A stretch of 64,000 nt of DNA from an uncultured Clostridia bacterium (GCA_948485625.1 CAOMRW010000009.1:1-64000), one strand, 5' to 3'. Shown: positions 15,489 through 25,037, numbered from the stretch's first letter. A program made the numbers and translations. The notes: generated from the letters alone by a model not told the origin.

Positions 15489-18098
15489 TTATTCAGTTCT
15501 CAAAGCAATTACTGGATCTTTTTTACTTGCGATTTTAGCTGGTATTAATCCTGCTATAATTGTTAAAATCATACTAATTATAACTAATATAACACCTGCT
15601 TTAAATGGAACTGCTGTTACAACTTTAACTCCTGTTACTGCTAAAATAAATCCATTTATTGGTATTGTTAGTAAAACTGTAATTCCTATTCCTATAAGTC
15701 CTGATATTAATCCAACAATTAAGGTTTCAGCATTAAATACTCTTGAAATATCTTTTTTAGATGCTCCAATTGAACGTAGTATTCCTATTTCCTTTGTTCT
15801 TTCTAATACTGAAATATATGTTATAATTCCTATCATTATAGAAGATACTATTAAAGATATTGCAACAAATGCTATTAATACATAACTAATTATATCTATA
15901 ATTTGACTTACAGACTTCATCATTGTTCCAACAATGTCTGTATAATTTATTGTATTTTCTTCTTTTCCTTCTTCTTTTTGTTTTTGGTTATATTCTTCTA
16001 TAGCTGTAGCTATTTTATCTTTTGCTTCAAAGTTCTTTGGATATATGTTAATTGATGTTGGTGTTTCAATATCAATTGCACCTAATACTTTTAAATTCTT
16101 CTCATAACTAGCATCTTTATTTGCTGTATATGTTTCCATCATTTTAGCAATTTCTTCACTACTTAATTTACTCATTGCAATTCTTTGTTCAGCTGTTAAA
16201 CTTGCCATTGAATAATTTTCTTTTTCTTCATCTGTTGGAAATTTTAGTCCTGAAAATACATTTGTTTCTTTATCTGCTTTTTGTTCTTTTACAATTTCTG
16301 CTTGATTTGATTTATTTATAACATATTCTTTTAATTGTTTTGTATATCCAACTCCACTTGTTACTGCTGTAGCAATACTTTGTTCATTTTGCTTTATTAT
16401 TCCTACTATTTTTATACTTTCAGCATCTTTTAATTTGTCTTTTAAATACTCTTCATTATCTTCTTGATTAATCCATAATCCATTTTCTTTTTTATAATAA
16501 TCAGAATTTAATAATATTTTAAATGATAGACCTAATAAATCATCATAATCATATGAAGTTTTTTCATTAGATTCTTGAATTTTCTCTCCTTTTTCAACTG
16601 CTTTCCACTTCTCTTTTAATTCTTCTTGATTTTTTAGTCCTAAAGAATATAATGTATAATCATCTATTCTTCCATCTTCTTTTAAGATTAAAACAACTTC
16701 ATTATGCTCTTTTGGCCAATTTCCTTTTAATAAATCAAATTGTGTTTCTAATAATTCTTGATTGTCTAACATTTCTATAAAAACATCTGTATTAGTCATC
16801 ATAGTACTTCCAAACATAGATGCCATTGAAGAATTATTTTGTGCTTCTATCATTTCTCCCATTCCAAATGCGTTCATTACTGTACTTGGATTTACTCTTA
16901 CTATTCCATCTTCTGTATTTTCTTTATATAAGTTTATATTTAAGTCATATCCATAACTTATACTATTACTGTTATTAGATATTTCATTGTTTCCAGCATC
17001 TATATATTTTTTCAATTCTGTTAGATTATTAGTTTCTCTTTTATTAGAAAGCATTGTTATCATTTCATCCATAATGTCAGCAGAATATACTTTTCCATCT
17101 TCTTGTTCTTGGTTTTCATCTGTTGTTCCCATCATTGATTCCATCATACTTGACATATCTATTGTTGATTCTTCTATTGTTATTGGATATGAAGATAATG
17201 TATCTTCTTCTACTTTACTTATATAGTTCTGAACTCCTGTTGATATTGCTAAAATTAATGCAATTCCTATTATTCCTATACTTCCTGCAAATGATGTTAA
17301 TATTGTTCTTCCTTTTTTAGTCATTAAATTATTTAAACTTAGTCTAAGTGCTGTAAAAAATTTCATTGATGTTCTTCTCTTAGTTTTGTCTTGTATTTTT
17401 TCATCTTTATTGTTCTTATTATTTATTGGATTTGAATCATCTGTAATTTTACCATCTAATATTTTTATTATTCTACTTGAATATTTTTCTGCTAGTTCTG
17501 GGTTGTGTGTAACCATTATTATTAGCTTATTTTTTGAAATTTCTTTCAATATCTCCATTATTTGCACACTTGTTTTTGTATCTAATGCCCCAGTTGGCTC
17601 ATCTGCTAATATTATATCTGGATTATTTACTAAAGCTCTAGCTATTGCAACTCTTTGCATTTGTCCACCAGATAGTTGATTTGGTTTTTTATGTATTTGT
17701 TCTTTTAGTCCAACATCTTCTAATGCTTTTATTGCTCTTTCTCTTCTTTCTTTTTTAGAAACTCCTGATATTGTTAAGGCTAGTTCTACATTTGAAAGTA
17801 CTGTTTGATGACTAATTAGATTATAACTTTGAAATACAAATCCTACTGAATAATTTCTGTATGCATCCCAGTCTCTATCTTTAAAATCTTTAGTTGATTT
17901 TCCATTTATAATTAAGTCTCCTTTTGTGTATCTGTCTAGTCCTCCTATTATGTTTAATAATGTTGTTTTCCCACAACCACTTTGACCTAAAATTGATACA
18001 AATTCAGATTCTCTAAATTCTATATCTATTCCTTTTAGTGCTTCTACTTTTTCATCACCACTTATATATGTTTTGGTGATATTTTTTAATTTTAACAT
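15489..18098 (-). CDS. MacB/FtsX-type ABC transporter, ATPase-permease fusion
   Basis: An 869-aa fusion. Residues 1-225 are an ABC ATPase (Walker A GQSGCGKTT, signature LSGGQMQR, Walker B ILADEPTG). After a linker comes an FtsX-type permease with one membrane helix near 262-285, a very large extracellular domain (to about 700) with an Asp/Ser-rich stretch, and three C-terminal helices ending in the KDPVIALRTE motif typical of MacB-like proteins. Such exporters often handle peptides, or sense and resist cell-wall antibiotics. It lies 236 bp downstream of the two-component genes, which probably regulate it. ATG follows AAAGGAG. Confidence 0.88.
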   Translation of the reverse strand: MLKLKNITKTYISGDEKVEALKGIDIEFRESEFVSILGQSGCGKTTLLNIIGGLDRYTKGDLIINGKSTKDFKDRDWDAYRNYSVGFVFQSYNLISHQTVLSNVELALTISGVSKKERRERAIKALEDVGLKEQIHKKPNQLSGGQMQRVAIARALVNNPDIILADEPTGALDTKTSVQIMEILKEISKNKLIIMVTHNPELAEKYSSRIIKILDGKITDDSNPINNKNNKDEKIQDKTKRRTSMKFFTALRLSLNNLMTKKGRTILTSFAGSIGIIGIALILAISTGVQNYISKVEEDTLSSYPITIEESTIDMSSMMESMMGTTDENQEQEDGKVYSADIMDEMITMLSNKRETNNLTELKKYIDAGNNEISNNSNSISYGYDLNINLYKENTEDGIVRVNPSTVMNAFGMGEMIEAQNNSSMASMFGSTMMTNTDVFIEMLDNQELLETQFDLLKGNWPKEHNEVVLILKEDGRIDDYTLYSLGLKNQEELKEKWKAVEKGEKIQESNEKTSYDYDDLLGLSFKILLNSDYYKKENGLWINQEDNEEYLKDKLKDAESIKIVGIIKQNEQSIATAVTSGVGYTKQLKEYVINKSNQAEIVKEQKADKETNVFSGLKFPTDEEKENYSMASLTAEQRIAMSKLSSEEIAKMMETYTANKDASYEKNLKVLGAIDIETPTSINIYPKNFEAKDKIATAIEEYNQKQKEEGKEENTINYTDIVGTMMKSVSQIIDIISYVLIAFVAISLIVSSIMIGIITYISVLERTKEIGILRSIGASKKDISRVFNAETLIVGLISGLIGIGITVLLTIPINGFILAVTGVKVVTAVPFKAGVILVIISMILTIIAGLIPAKIASKKDPVIALRTE

Positions 18099-18334
18099 TT
18101 AGCACTCCTTTCATTTTCTTTATAATCTTACTATATTTTTATGTTATAATTTTATTTAACTCTAACCAATTCTATTAAATATTAATTTATAACATATTAT
18201 ATTCAATTTACAATGTATTATATTATACTTTTGTGTTCATATTGTGAATTTTAATTATTATATTATATATAAAATTACATAATCTTTTGTTACTAATTGT
18301 ATTTTATATAAACTGAATATTAAAATATCATATT

Positions 18335-19435
18335 TCATCTTTTTAGCTTAATTTCAAATTCCACAACATCATTTTCACTTTTTGCACAAATAGTTCCTTG
18401 ATGTAGTTCTATTATTTCTTTTGTTATTGCAAGCCCAAGTCCTGCTCCTCCACTATTAGATTCCCTTGCTTCATCAGCTCTATAAAATTTATCAAATATT
18501 CTTTCAAGCTTATATTCAGGAATAGTTGCACCTTTATTTTTAAATACAACTTCTATATTATCTTCATTTTCAATCATATCTATTGTAATAATAGTGTTTT
18601 TATAACTATAATTAATAGCATTCCTTAATAAATTCCCAAATGCCCTTGCTAATTTATCTCCATCTGCATTATATATTAAAACTTCAGGCTTATTTACATC
18701 TAATTCTAATTTTCTTTCATCTAACATTGGATAAAATTCTTCTATTAGCTGTTCTATCAACATTGACAAATCAATATCTTTTTTATTTATTGACATATCT
18801 TTTAAATTATATCTTGTAATCTCAAAAAATTGATTTGTAAGTTCTTCAAGTCTTAATGATTTATCAAGTGCTATTTTCATATATTTATTTTGTAATTCTT
18901 TAGATATTTCTTTTTCTTCATTAAGTAATGATAAATATCCAATAACTGATGTAAGAGGTGTTTTTAAATCATGTGCCATATACATTATTAAGTCATTTTT
19001 CTTTTGTTCTGCTTCTTTTGCTCTTTTTATACTTAGAACATATTCATATTTAATTTGATTTAACTTTTTAGAGAATGCAATCATATCATTAGATAATTCT
19101 ACATTTTGGCTATCTTCATTTAATATATTATTTAATGACTTATATAATTTTTCCATGTTATCAACTTTTTTAGAAAAAAATCTATATAAAGCAATTATTA
19201 GTATAGCTATAATGTAAAATAAAAAAATGATTTCTTTATTATTAACACACCAAAAATATAAATTATAATTTATTTTATATAAAGTATTTCCAAAAAACTC
19301 GCCACATAAGCCATCTAAAACTACTAAATAAAAAAGTATTGCTATAGCATAATAAATAATAATCCTAACGGCCAATCCAAATGCTAATTTCATTTTTTCT
19401 TTAAATAACTCTTTATTTTTCAATTTTATATCCAA
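18335..19435 (-). CDS. membrane sensor histidine kinase, VanS-like
   Basis: A 366-aa kinase with two membrane helices (about 20-45 and 68-88) around a short external loop, then the dimerisation/phosphoacceptor box MAHDLKTPLTSVIGYL near 153. The HATPase domain has AFGNLLRNAINYS (N box), FDKFYRADEAR (F box) and GGAGLGLAI (G box). It overlaps the end of the response regulator by 23 bp. The start at 19435 is a TTG that sits right on a GGGGAG site, so a TTG at 19423 is an alternative. It probably controls the ABC transporter downstream. Confidence 0.88.
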   Translation of the reverse strand: MDIKLKNKELFKEKMKLAFGLAVRIIIYYAIAILFYLVVLDGLCGEFFGNTLYKINYNLYFWCVNNKEIIFLFYIIAILIIALYRFFSKKVDNMEKLYKSLNNILNEDSQNVELSNDMIAFSKKLNQIKYEYVLSIKRAKEAEQKKNDLIMYMAHDLKTPLTSVIGYLSLLNEEKEISKELQNKYMKIALDKSLRLEELTNQFFEITRYNLKDMSINKKDIDLSMLIEQLIEEFYPMLDERKLELDVNKPEVLIYNADGDKLARAFGNLLRNAINYSYKNTIITIDMIENEDNIEVVFKNKGATIPEYKLERIFDKFYRADEARESNSGGAGLGLAITKEIIELHQGTICAKSENDVVEFEIKLKR

Positions 19436-20100
19436 CTCCCCATACTGTTTTTATAAATTTAGGATTCTTAGTATCCTCTTTTAATTTTTCTCTTATTCTT
19501 CTAATATGTACCATTACAGTATTATTATTTTCTAAATATTTTTCTTTCCATACTTTTTCAAATAGTTCTTCTGAACTTACTACATTTCCTTGCTTTTGTG
19601 CTAAATATAGTAATATATCAAATTCCATTGGAGTTAATTCTAATTCATCATCATATAATTTGCATATATGTTTATCTTGGTCTATTTCTAATCCATTTAT
19701 ATAAATAATATTATGCTCTTCACTCTTTTGGTTGTATTTTGTATATCTTCTATATGCTGACTTTACTCTTGCAATTAGTTCTAATGAATTAAAAGGTTTT
19801 GTAATATAGTCATCTGCTCCGAAGTGTTAATCCCTGTATTTTATCTTTATCTTCAATTTTTGCTGTTAACATTATTATTGGAAAATTTAGTCCTTTATCT
19901 CTTATCATTTTACATATTTCAAATCCATTAACATCTTTTATCATTACATCTAAAATAGCAAAATCTAATTTTTGACTATTAATACATTTTATAGCATCCT
20001 GAGAATTATAAAATTTGAAAACATTATAATTTTCATTTTTCAAATATACTTCAACTAAATCTGCAATTTCTTTCTCATCATCTAATACTAAAATATTCAT
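19413..20100 (-). CDS. OmpR/VanR-like response regulator, frame interrupted by one extra base
   Basis: The receiver domain starts at ATG 20100 (MNILVLDDEKEIADLV), with the phosphoacceptor Asp in FAILDVMIKD. The frame runs to GLTL and is then broken at CTT-C-GGA (ccg at 19819-19821): with the C it reads CTT CGG AGC AGA TGA; without it, the conserved GADDYITKPFN follows at once. The winged-helix output domain continues intact to 19413 (VMVHIRRIREKL, VWGVGYKI). Skipping one base gives 228 aa, normal for the family. The same T-C-GGA break occurs in metK and divIVA. Programmed frameshift, sequence error or recent mutation are the options. Confidence 0.82.
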
Positions 20101-20265
20101 TTTTCCCTCTTTCCTCTCTATCATATTTTACCATAATGGCTTTATTTTTTCTATAAGTTATCTCAATTGTAATAAAATGTTAAGATTTATTTAATTATTT
20201 CTTAAAACTTATTTTTTCTTTCATTTATATAATAAAGACAAGTTTAAATATATGGAGGTAATCAA

Positions 20266-21027
20266 ATGAGGAAAAAAAGAAGAAAAATGAGGATAATATT
20301 ATTAATATTGATATTTTTAGTAATGTACTTGTACTTTAAAAATAATTTATTTGATAATATTTATTATAACTTTAATACATTTCTTTCAAAGATTAATAAC
20401 ATTTCAGAATATAACACTATCAAACAAGATATAAATAATAATTATTCTGGAATAGGACAAGAAAAAGTTAAAAATAAAGATGGATATTTCACTACTTTTA
20501 CTACTATTGAAGACTATAAAAAAACATATATTGAGTATAAACAAAATAATAATTCATCTTGGAGTAATAATCAATATTGGGGTGGTACTATGGCTGAAAA
20601 TAGTTGTGGTATTACTGCAATTGCAACTATTTTAAGTGGATATAATAAAAATTATACTCCTGAAGACCTTAGACAAAGATATTATCCTGTATTAAATTAT
20701 GATTTACTTTCAAAGGAATTATTTAATGCATTTAATATTAAAAATAGTGATTTCTATTATGATAGTGTACATTTGTCTAAAGAAAAATTACAAGAGCATT
20801 TGCAGACAAATAGACCTATTTTAATTTGTACATGGAATAAACCTGAATCTAATCGCTGGACTACTTCATCTCACTATGTTGTTTTACTTGCTAGTGATGA
20901 TAAAGATATGGTATATGTTTCAAATCCTAATGGAGGTTTTAATGATAGTAAAAGTTCAGGTTGGTATAAGTTTAAAGAAATAACACCTTATATTGCAAAG
21001 GCACTTTATATAGAAAGTTATAATTAA
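20266..21027 (+). CDS. C39-like cysteine peptidase, membrane-anchored
   Basis: A 253-aa protein with a basic N terminus and one membrane helix (about residues 10-23), then a papain-like domain of the peptidase C39_2 type. The catalytic Cys is in AENSCGITAIATIL near 118, the His in SSHYVVLLAS near 207, and an Asn/Asp partner in VSNPNGGF. Such domains cut peptides or peptidoglycan cross-bridges outside the cell. ATG follows GGAGG. It is divergent from the two-component genes and ends in a clear terminator. The substrate is unknown. Confidence 0.8.
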   Translation: MRKKRRKMRIILLILIFLVMYLYFKNNLFDNIYYNFNTFLSKINNISEYNTIKQDINNNYSGIGQEKVKNKDGYFTTFTTIEDYKKTYIEYKQNNNSSWSNNQYWGGTMAENSCGITAIATILSGYNKNYTPEDLRQRYYPVLNYDLLSKELFNAFNIKNSDFYYDSVHLSKEKLQEHLQTNRPILICTWNKPESNRWTTSSHYVVLLASDDKDMVYVSNPNGGFNDSKSSGWYKFKEITPYIAKALYIESYN

Positions 21028-21055
21028 AGACAGTTCTACACTGTCTTTAATTGTT
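21026..21055 (+). terminator. terminator of the C39-like gene
   Basis: A 9-bp stem AAAGACAGT/ACTGTCTTT directly at the stop codon, followed by a T-rich stretch. Confidence 0.75.
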
Positions 21056-21090
21056 AATTAAGTATTTTTAATAAGATATTATAAGTTTTT

Positions 21091-21612
21091 TTATTTTACT
21101 AATATTTTTTCATATCTCTCAAAGTTAGGTTCATATTCTTTAATCATTTTTATAAAACTTTTACAATGACTTTTATATTTTAAATGGCAATATTGATGTA
21201 GTACTATATAATCTATAATATTTCTATCATATTTTACAATCTCAGGATTTATTGTTATTTTATTATCCTCACATTTTCCAAAAATATTATTTACTTTTTT
21301 AATTTCATAATCTTCAGGTGCAAATCCTAATAATATTCTTGTTTTTTCCATTGCCCTTTCTACTTCAATTCTTGCTATTTGTTCATACATTTTATCTATT
21401 GCTATATCTAATATTTTCTCATTGTTTGTTTTTTTATATTTGTTTGGTAGTGATATTTTTATAATTTTATCTTCTACATTTAATTCTGCAAATTTTACAT
21501 TTTTATATATTATCTTCACTTTGTAATCTGTCCCTAACACTGGAACTGGATGTCTTTCAGCCGCTTCTTCTATTGTTATTTTTAAGTTTATTTTCTTTGT
21601 CATTATTCTCAT
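21091..21612 (-). CDS. YgjP/DUF45-type metallopeptidase-like protein with altered zinc motif
   Basis: A 173-aa protein with the layout of the YgjP-like (DUF45, WLM-type) family: an N-terminal beta region followed by a C-terminal metal-binding helix. The HExxH motif reads HQYCH here (VLHQYCHLKYKSH), so the catalytic Glu is Gln while both His and the later His remain. Zinc may still bind, but classical peptidase activity is doubtful. ATG at 21612 follows AAGGAG. It appears monocistronic. Confidence 0.7.
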   Translation of the reverse strand: MRIMTKKINLKITIEEAAERHPVPVLGTDYKVKIIYKNVKFAELNVEDKIIKISLPNKYKKTNNEKILDIAIDKMYEQIARIEVERAMEKTRILLGFAPEDYEIKKVNNIFGKCEDNKITINPEIVKYDRNIIDYIVLHQYCHLKYKSHCKSFIKMIKEYEPNFERYEKILVK

Positions 21613-21753
21613 TTTATATCACTCCTTGCAAATTGTTGTTTTGCAAAACATTGTTCGTTTTGTTATTCTTATTTTATATTCTTTTTTTATTATTGTCAAT
21701 ACTTTTTATGAAAAAAATAAAAATTTTGTTCGTTTTTAATCCTTACTAAATTA

Positions 21754-21876
21754 GTGATAAGGGTCCAGGTCTTAAGTAGGGATAGGGGGCCAGGTCATTA
21801 ATCCCCACTTTTCATTAAAAAGTGGGAATTAATGACCTGGCCCCCTATCCCTACTTAAGACCTGGACCCTTATCAC
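21754..21876. repeat. giant near-perfect palindrome (57-bp arms)
   Basis: The arms 21754-21810 and 21820-21876 are reverse complements over 57 bp with one mismatch and a 9-nt loop. They contain GGGTCCAGGTC, TAGGGATAGGGGGCC and AGGTCATTAAT blocks. Its GC-rich boxes contrast strongly with the surroundings. It is a compound REP-like or miniature element; on the minus strand it lies between the MBL gene end and the YgjP-like gene. Confidence 0.92.
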
Positions 21877-21905
21877 CAAGAATTGCCCCTTATTTAGTAT
21901 TTTTC

Positions 21906-22562
21906 TTATTCTACTTCAATACTTTCATCATTTTCTAAAATTTCATATTCAATGTCATATTTATTAAACATTTTTTCAATAAACTCAAAATCTGGTGGAA
22001 ATGCTGGATTATCCATATGAATTGGTATAGTTAATATTGCGCCTACTTCTTTTGCATACAATGCTGCTTCAAATGCTGACATTGTTAATCCATGCCCAGT
22101 TACTGGTATACACAATATATCTGCTTTATATTCATTTTTAAAGCAAATTGTATCACTTGTTGTATATAATCTATTTTCTCCATCATCTATAATATATCCT
22201 ACATTTTCATGTATTTCCTTTTCACCTTTTAATAATGGTTGATACCCATGTATTGCATGTACTACTTCTATTTTTATATTGTCTAATTCTATAATATCAT
22301 TTTCTTTTACAAAATTTATATTTAAGTTTCTATTAGCTTCTTGTACTTCATTTGTTGAATAAATCTTTATTTTATTATTTACTTTTTCTAAAATTTCTGT
22401 ATTGCAATGGTCTGAATGTTTATGTGTTATTATTATAGCATCTACATTATTCCATATATCAAAATATTCTTCTTTATATTTTAATGTTCCTGGGTCTATT
22501 AATATTTTTCTTCCTTTTGTTTCAATTAATAAACATGATTGTGGAAATTTTGTAATTTTCAT
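21906..22562 (-). CDS. metallo-beta-lactamase fold hydrolase, UlaG-like
   Basis: A 218-aa MBL-fold protein with THKHSDHCN (the HxHxDH zinc motif, near residue 50), a further His in VVHAIHGYQP, Asp in TSDTICF and a final IPIHMDNP. These match UlaG-like (L-ascorbate-6-P lactonase superfamily) hydrolases whose substrates are usually unknown. It is last in a minus-strand series of nucleotide-cleaning genes and may act in the same theme; that is inference. ATG at 22562 lies about 20 bp downstream of the Nudix gene. Confidence 0.82.
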   Translation of the reverse strand: MKITKFPQSCLLIETKGRKILIDPGTLKYKEEYFDIWNNVDAIIITHKHSDHCNTEILEKVNNKIKIYSTNEVQEANRNLNINFVKENDIIELDNIKIEVVHAIHGYQPLLKGEKEIHENVGYIIDDGENRLYTTSDTICFKNEYKADILCIPVTGHGLTMSAFEAALYAKEVGAILTIPIHMDNPAFPPDFEFIEKMFNKYDIEYEILENDESIEVE

Positions 22563-22581
22563 AATTTATCAAACCTTTCTT

Positions 22582-23067
22582 TTAATTTTCTTTTAAATCA
22601 TATTTCACTTGTAAAATATTCTCATATTCATCAACTATAATATACATATCAAATTTAAAATCATCATTAATTAATCCTTGAATAAAAAATCTATCTAAAA
22701 TTATTATATTTGACAATATTTTTTCGCTCTTTAATACTTCCTCTATCTTTATCCATTCCGATGTATTTTCATCAAATTCTTGAGGAGTTCCATTATATTC
22801 ATTAGAAATAAATATATCAAAATCATATTTTCTATTTGGGTATTCAATTATCATATTACCTTTACATTTTAAATTTCTAATATTTATACCAGTTTCTTCT
22901 TTCATTTCTCTTATAGCTGCATATTCTGGTAATTCTCCCTCTTCAATCTTGCCTCCAGGAATATCATAATATCCTTCTTTTTTATTACCCTCTTTATATT
23001 TAGTAACTACTACTCTATCATCTTCTATCAGATAACATCTAACAGCTTTTCTTATTGGCTTATCCAT
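22582..23067 (-). CDS. Nudix hydrolase
   Basis: A 161-aa Nudix protein. The box GGKIEEGELPEYAAIREMKEETGI gives the GX5EX7REUXEEXGU pattern from about residue 38. It hydrolyses a nucleoside diphosphate linked to another group; the substrate cannot be told. Short start MDKPIRKAVRCY, ATG at 23067 after TTGGAGGA. It is 20 bp from the UDG-like gene and part of a run UDG-Nudix-MBL that looks co-transcribed. Confidence 0.87.
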   Translation of the reverse strand: MDKPIRKAVRCYLIEDDRVVVTKYKEGNKKEGYYDIPGGKIEEGELPEYAAIREMKEETGINIRNLKCKGNMIIEYPNRKYDFDIFISNEYNGTPQEFDENTSEWIKIEEVLKSEKILSNIIILDRFFIQGLINDDFKFDMYIIVDEYENILQVKYDLKEN

Positions 23068-23086
23068 TATTATTCCTCCAAACGAT

Positions 23087-23737
23087 TTATTTTAAACTCT
23101 TAATTATATATTGTATATCTTCAATAGATTTATCTATATTAAATCTTCCATTTCCTATTGGATAATAAACACTATAAAAATTATATTCCTTTCCATTTAT
23201 TTCACTTTTAAATAATTGCTTTCTACATTGAGACACTGATATTTTTTGATTTAAAACAATACTACTCACTTGATTTCCAAATAATATTACTACTTTAGGA
23301 TTTATAATTTCTATTTCCTTTTTTAATAAGTCTAAGTATTCTTCATAAACACTATTGGGAAGTACTCTTGCATCTATTTGCGTACATTTCCCTAAATTAG
23401 TAATAAAATATTTATGTTTCTTTACATCTTCATATACTTCTTCTGCAAATTCTTCTGTCCATTCTGAACTTTTAATATCTTTTATTTTTCTATATATACA
23501 TTCATCCATTAAATTTAAACTATAAAATAAATCCCAAATATTTTTTGTTCCTATCCAAGGAGATTTTATTCCTTTCCAATCCTTAGATGATGCAATATTT
23601 CTTCCAGTTGGGTTCATAAAGACAAAACATATATCTGGATTTTCTGTGTATCCACCATTATATATAGAATCTAATTCTTTTGCCCCATACTTTTTCTGTA
23701 ACCTATCATATTTTATTTTTAAATCTTCTAATTTCAA
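23087..23737 (-). CDS. uracil-DNA glycosylase superfamily protein
   Basis: A 216-aa protein of the UDG superfamily (single-domain, family 4/5-like or uncharacterised branch). The N-terminal motif FVFMNPTGRNIA stands in place of GxxPG, YFITNLGKC lies near 124, and PKVVILFGNQ is the typical central strand. The C-terminal VYYPIGNGRFN replaces the usual HPS motif. It probably removes damaged bases or binds DNA, but motif changes leave the activity open. The start is a TTG at 23737 behind AGGAG. It lies 17 bp from the ITPase gene. Confidence 0.72.
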   Translation of the reverse strand: MKLEDLKIKYDRLQKKYGAKELDSIYNGGYTENPDICFVFMNPTGRNIASSKDWKGIKSPWIGTKNIWDLFYSLNLMDECIYRKIKDIKSSEWTEEFAEEVYEDVKKHKYFITNLGKCTQIDARVLPNSVYEEYLDLLKKEIEIINPKVVILFGNQVSSIVLNQKISVSQCRKQLFKSEINGKEYNFYSVYYPIGNGRFNIDKSIEDIQYIIKSLK

Positions 23738-23754
23738 TTTTGTTTCTCCTAGTT

Positions 23755-24354
23755 TTATATATTATTTACTATAAATTCAATAACACCATCTTTATTATTT
23801 TCTTCTTTTGTATCAATTTTCTCTTCTTTTGTTAGTTCTAACCAATATTTATTATTTTCTGGCAAAACTGATATTGAATCTAGTGGGTATCCTGGATTTC
23901 TTTTTTCACATGGCTTATCTACAAGATAAAAGTCACTCTTACTCCAAGTATATTCTTTAACATCCTCTTCATTATATATCACCATTCCATATACCCATTT
24001 TGCTGTTAGCTTTCCACCATATTCTTTTACTAGATTTGTATAATACTCTATCATTTCATCATCTGTTAATTCTTTTCCATTAACTCTTCTTACATGTGTT
24101 CCTGGTTGTTTTTCATTTGGTATGTCTTCAATATATAGGCAGTTATCCATTCCAATAGTTGTAATTTTTGTGGCTTCGTAATATGCTTTTGCTTTTATAT
24201 GTGCATTTTCTATTGCATTTTTTCCGCTTTCTTCCACATGCAGATTAATTCCTAAATCTTTTATTGTTAATATTTCAATATTTCTTTGTTTTAGTTTTTC
24301 TTTATATTTATTTATTTTAGCTGGATTTGTTGTTGCAAATAATACTTTTTTCAT
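23755..24354 (-). CDS. non-canonical purine NTP pyrophosphatase (RdgB/HAM1-like)
   Basis: A 199-aa HAM1-family protein that would hydrolyse ITP, XTP or related odd nucleotides to monophosphates. It starts with the family signature LFATTNPAKINKYKEKL (compare ATxNxxKxxE), has GMDNCLYIEDI in place of DSGLxVxAL, and PGTHVRR for PGxxSAR. The divergence suggests a special subgroup. ATG follows AAGGAG. It begins 2 bp after the Nudix gene, so the pair is tightly coupled. Confidence 0.78.
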   Translation of the reverse strand: MKKVLFATTNPAKINKYKEKLKQRNIEILTIKDLGINLHVEESGKNAIENAHIKAKAYYEATKITTIGMDNCLYIEDIPNEKQPGTHVRRVNGKELTDDEMIEYYTNLVKEYGGKLTAKWVYGMVIYNEEDVKEYTWSKSDFYLVDKPCEKRNPGYPLDSISVLPENNKYWLELTKEEKIDTKEENNKDGVIEFIVNNI

Positions 24355-24355
24355 T

Positions 24356-24925
24356 TTAGTTCTCCTTGTATAACTTTAATTTCTCATTTTCTTTTTTATA
24401 TACATTTTCTATCATCCATTCTTCATTAGAAATTTTCTCTATATCTTCTAGATTAATCCATTTTACCCCACTATTTTCATCTTCTTTTATATGTAGCATT
24501 TCTTTTTCGTCTACTTCTAATAAATATGTTAAATTTAGATGTACATGTGAAGAAACATATTTTCCTCTCTTTACATGACCATTAACACATATTATTTCTA
24601 ATGAAAAAATATCATTTGAAAGTATTTTTACATTTTGTATTCCTGTTTCTTCTTTTAGCTCTCTAATTGCTGTTCCTAATAAATCCGATTCTCCATCTGC
24701 ATGTCCACCAGTCCATGCCCATGATTTATATATATTATGGTATATCATTAATACTTTTGTTCTTTCTTTATTTACTGCCCATGATGATGCTGTAAAATGT
24801 CCATATTCGTTATTTCTTGTTAATACATCATCAAATGTATTTATGTATTTTAATATTGTTTCTTTGTCTTTTTCTTCTTGTTCATTATATGGTTTATAAT
24901 TTTCTATTTGTTCTTTTAAATTCAT
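24356..24925 (-). CDS. Nudix hydrolase
   Basis: A 189-aa Nudix protein with the box GGHADGESDLLGTAIRELKEETGI near residue 74. The N-terminal half (DDVLTRNNEYGHFTASSWAVN) and the middle SLEIICVNGHVKRG resemble a common clostridial Nudix group annotated near MutT/IPP isomerase-like enzymes. ATG at 24925 follows TAGGAGGG. It is the first gene of the presumed ITPase-UDG-Nudix-MBL series. Confidence 0.87.
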   Translation of the reverse strand: MNLKEQIENYKPYNEQEEKDKETILKYINTFDDVLTRNNEYGHFTASSWAVNKERTKVLMIYHNIYKSWAWTGGHADGESDLLGTAIRELKEETGIQNVKILSNDIFSLEIICVNGHVKRGKYVSSHVHLNLTYLLEVDEKEMLHIKEDENSGVKWINLEDIEKISNEEWMIENVYKKENEKLKLYKEN

Positions 24926-24990
24926 TATCTTCCCTCCTATTGTGTTTTTGATAATATCATAATTATATCAATATTACAATAATTAAGTAA

Positions 24991-25030
24991 AGAAAAAATT
25001 GAGGTTTGCTCTGTTAAAAGCAACCTCAAT
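24991..25030 (-). terminator. terminator of the GGGtGRT gene
   Basis: A stem ATTGAGGTT/AACCTCAAT with a T6 run on the minus strand, 8 bp after the stop. Confidence 0.88.
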
Positions 25031-25037
25031 TCAAGTA

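Noticed and set aside
21754..21876. The giant palindrome as a simple transcription terminator
   Set aside because: It is far longer than needed, has no T-run on either side and shares modules with the REP-like family.
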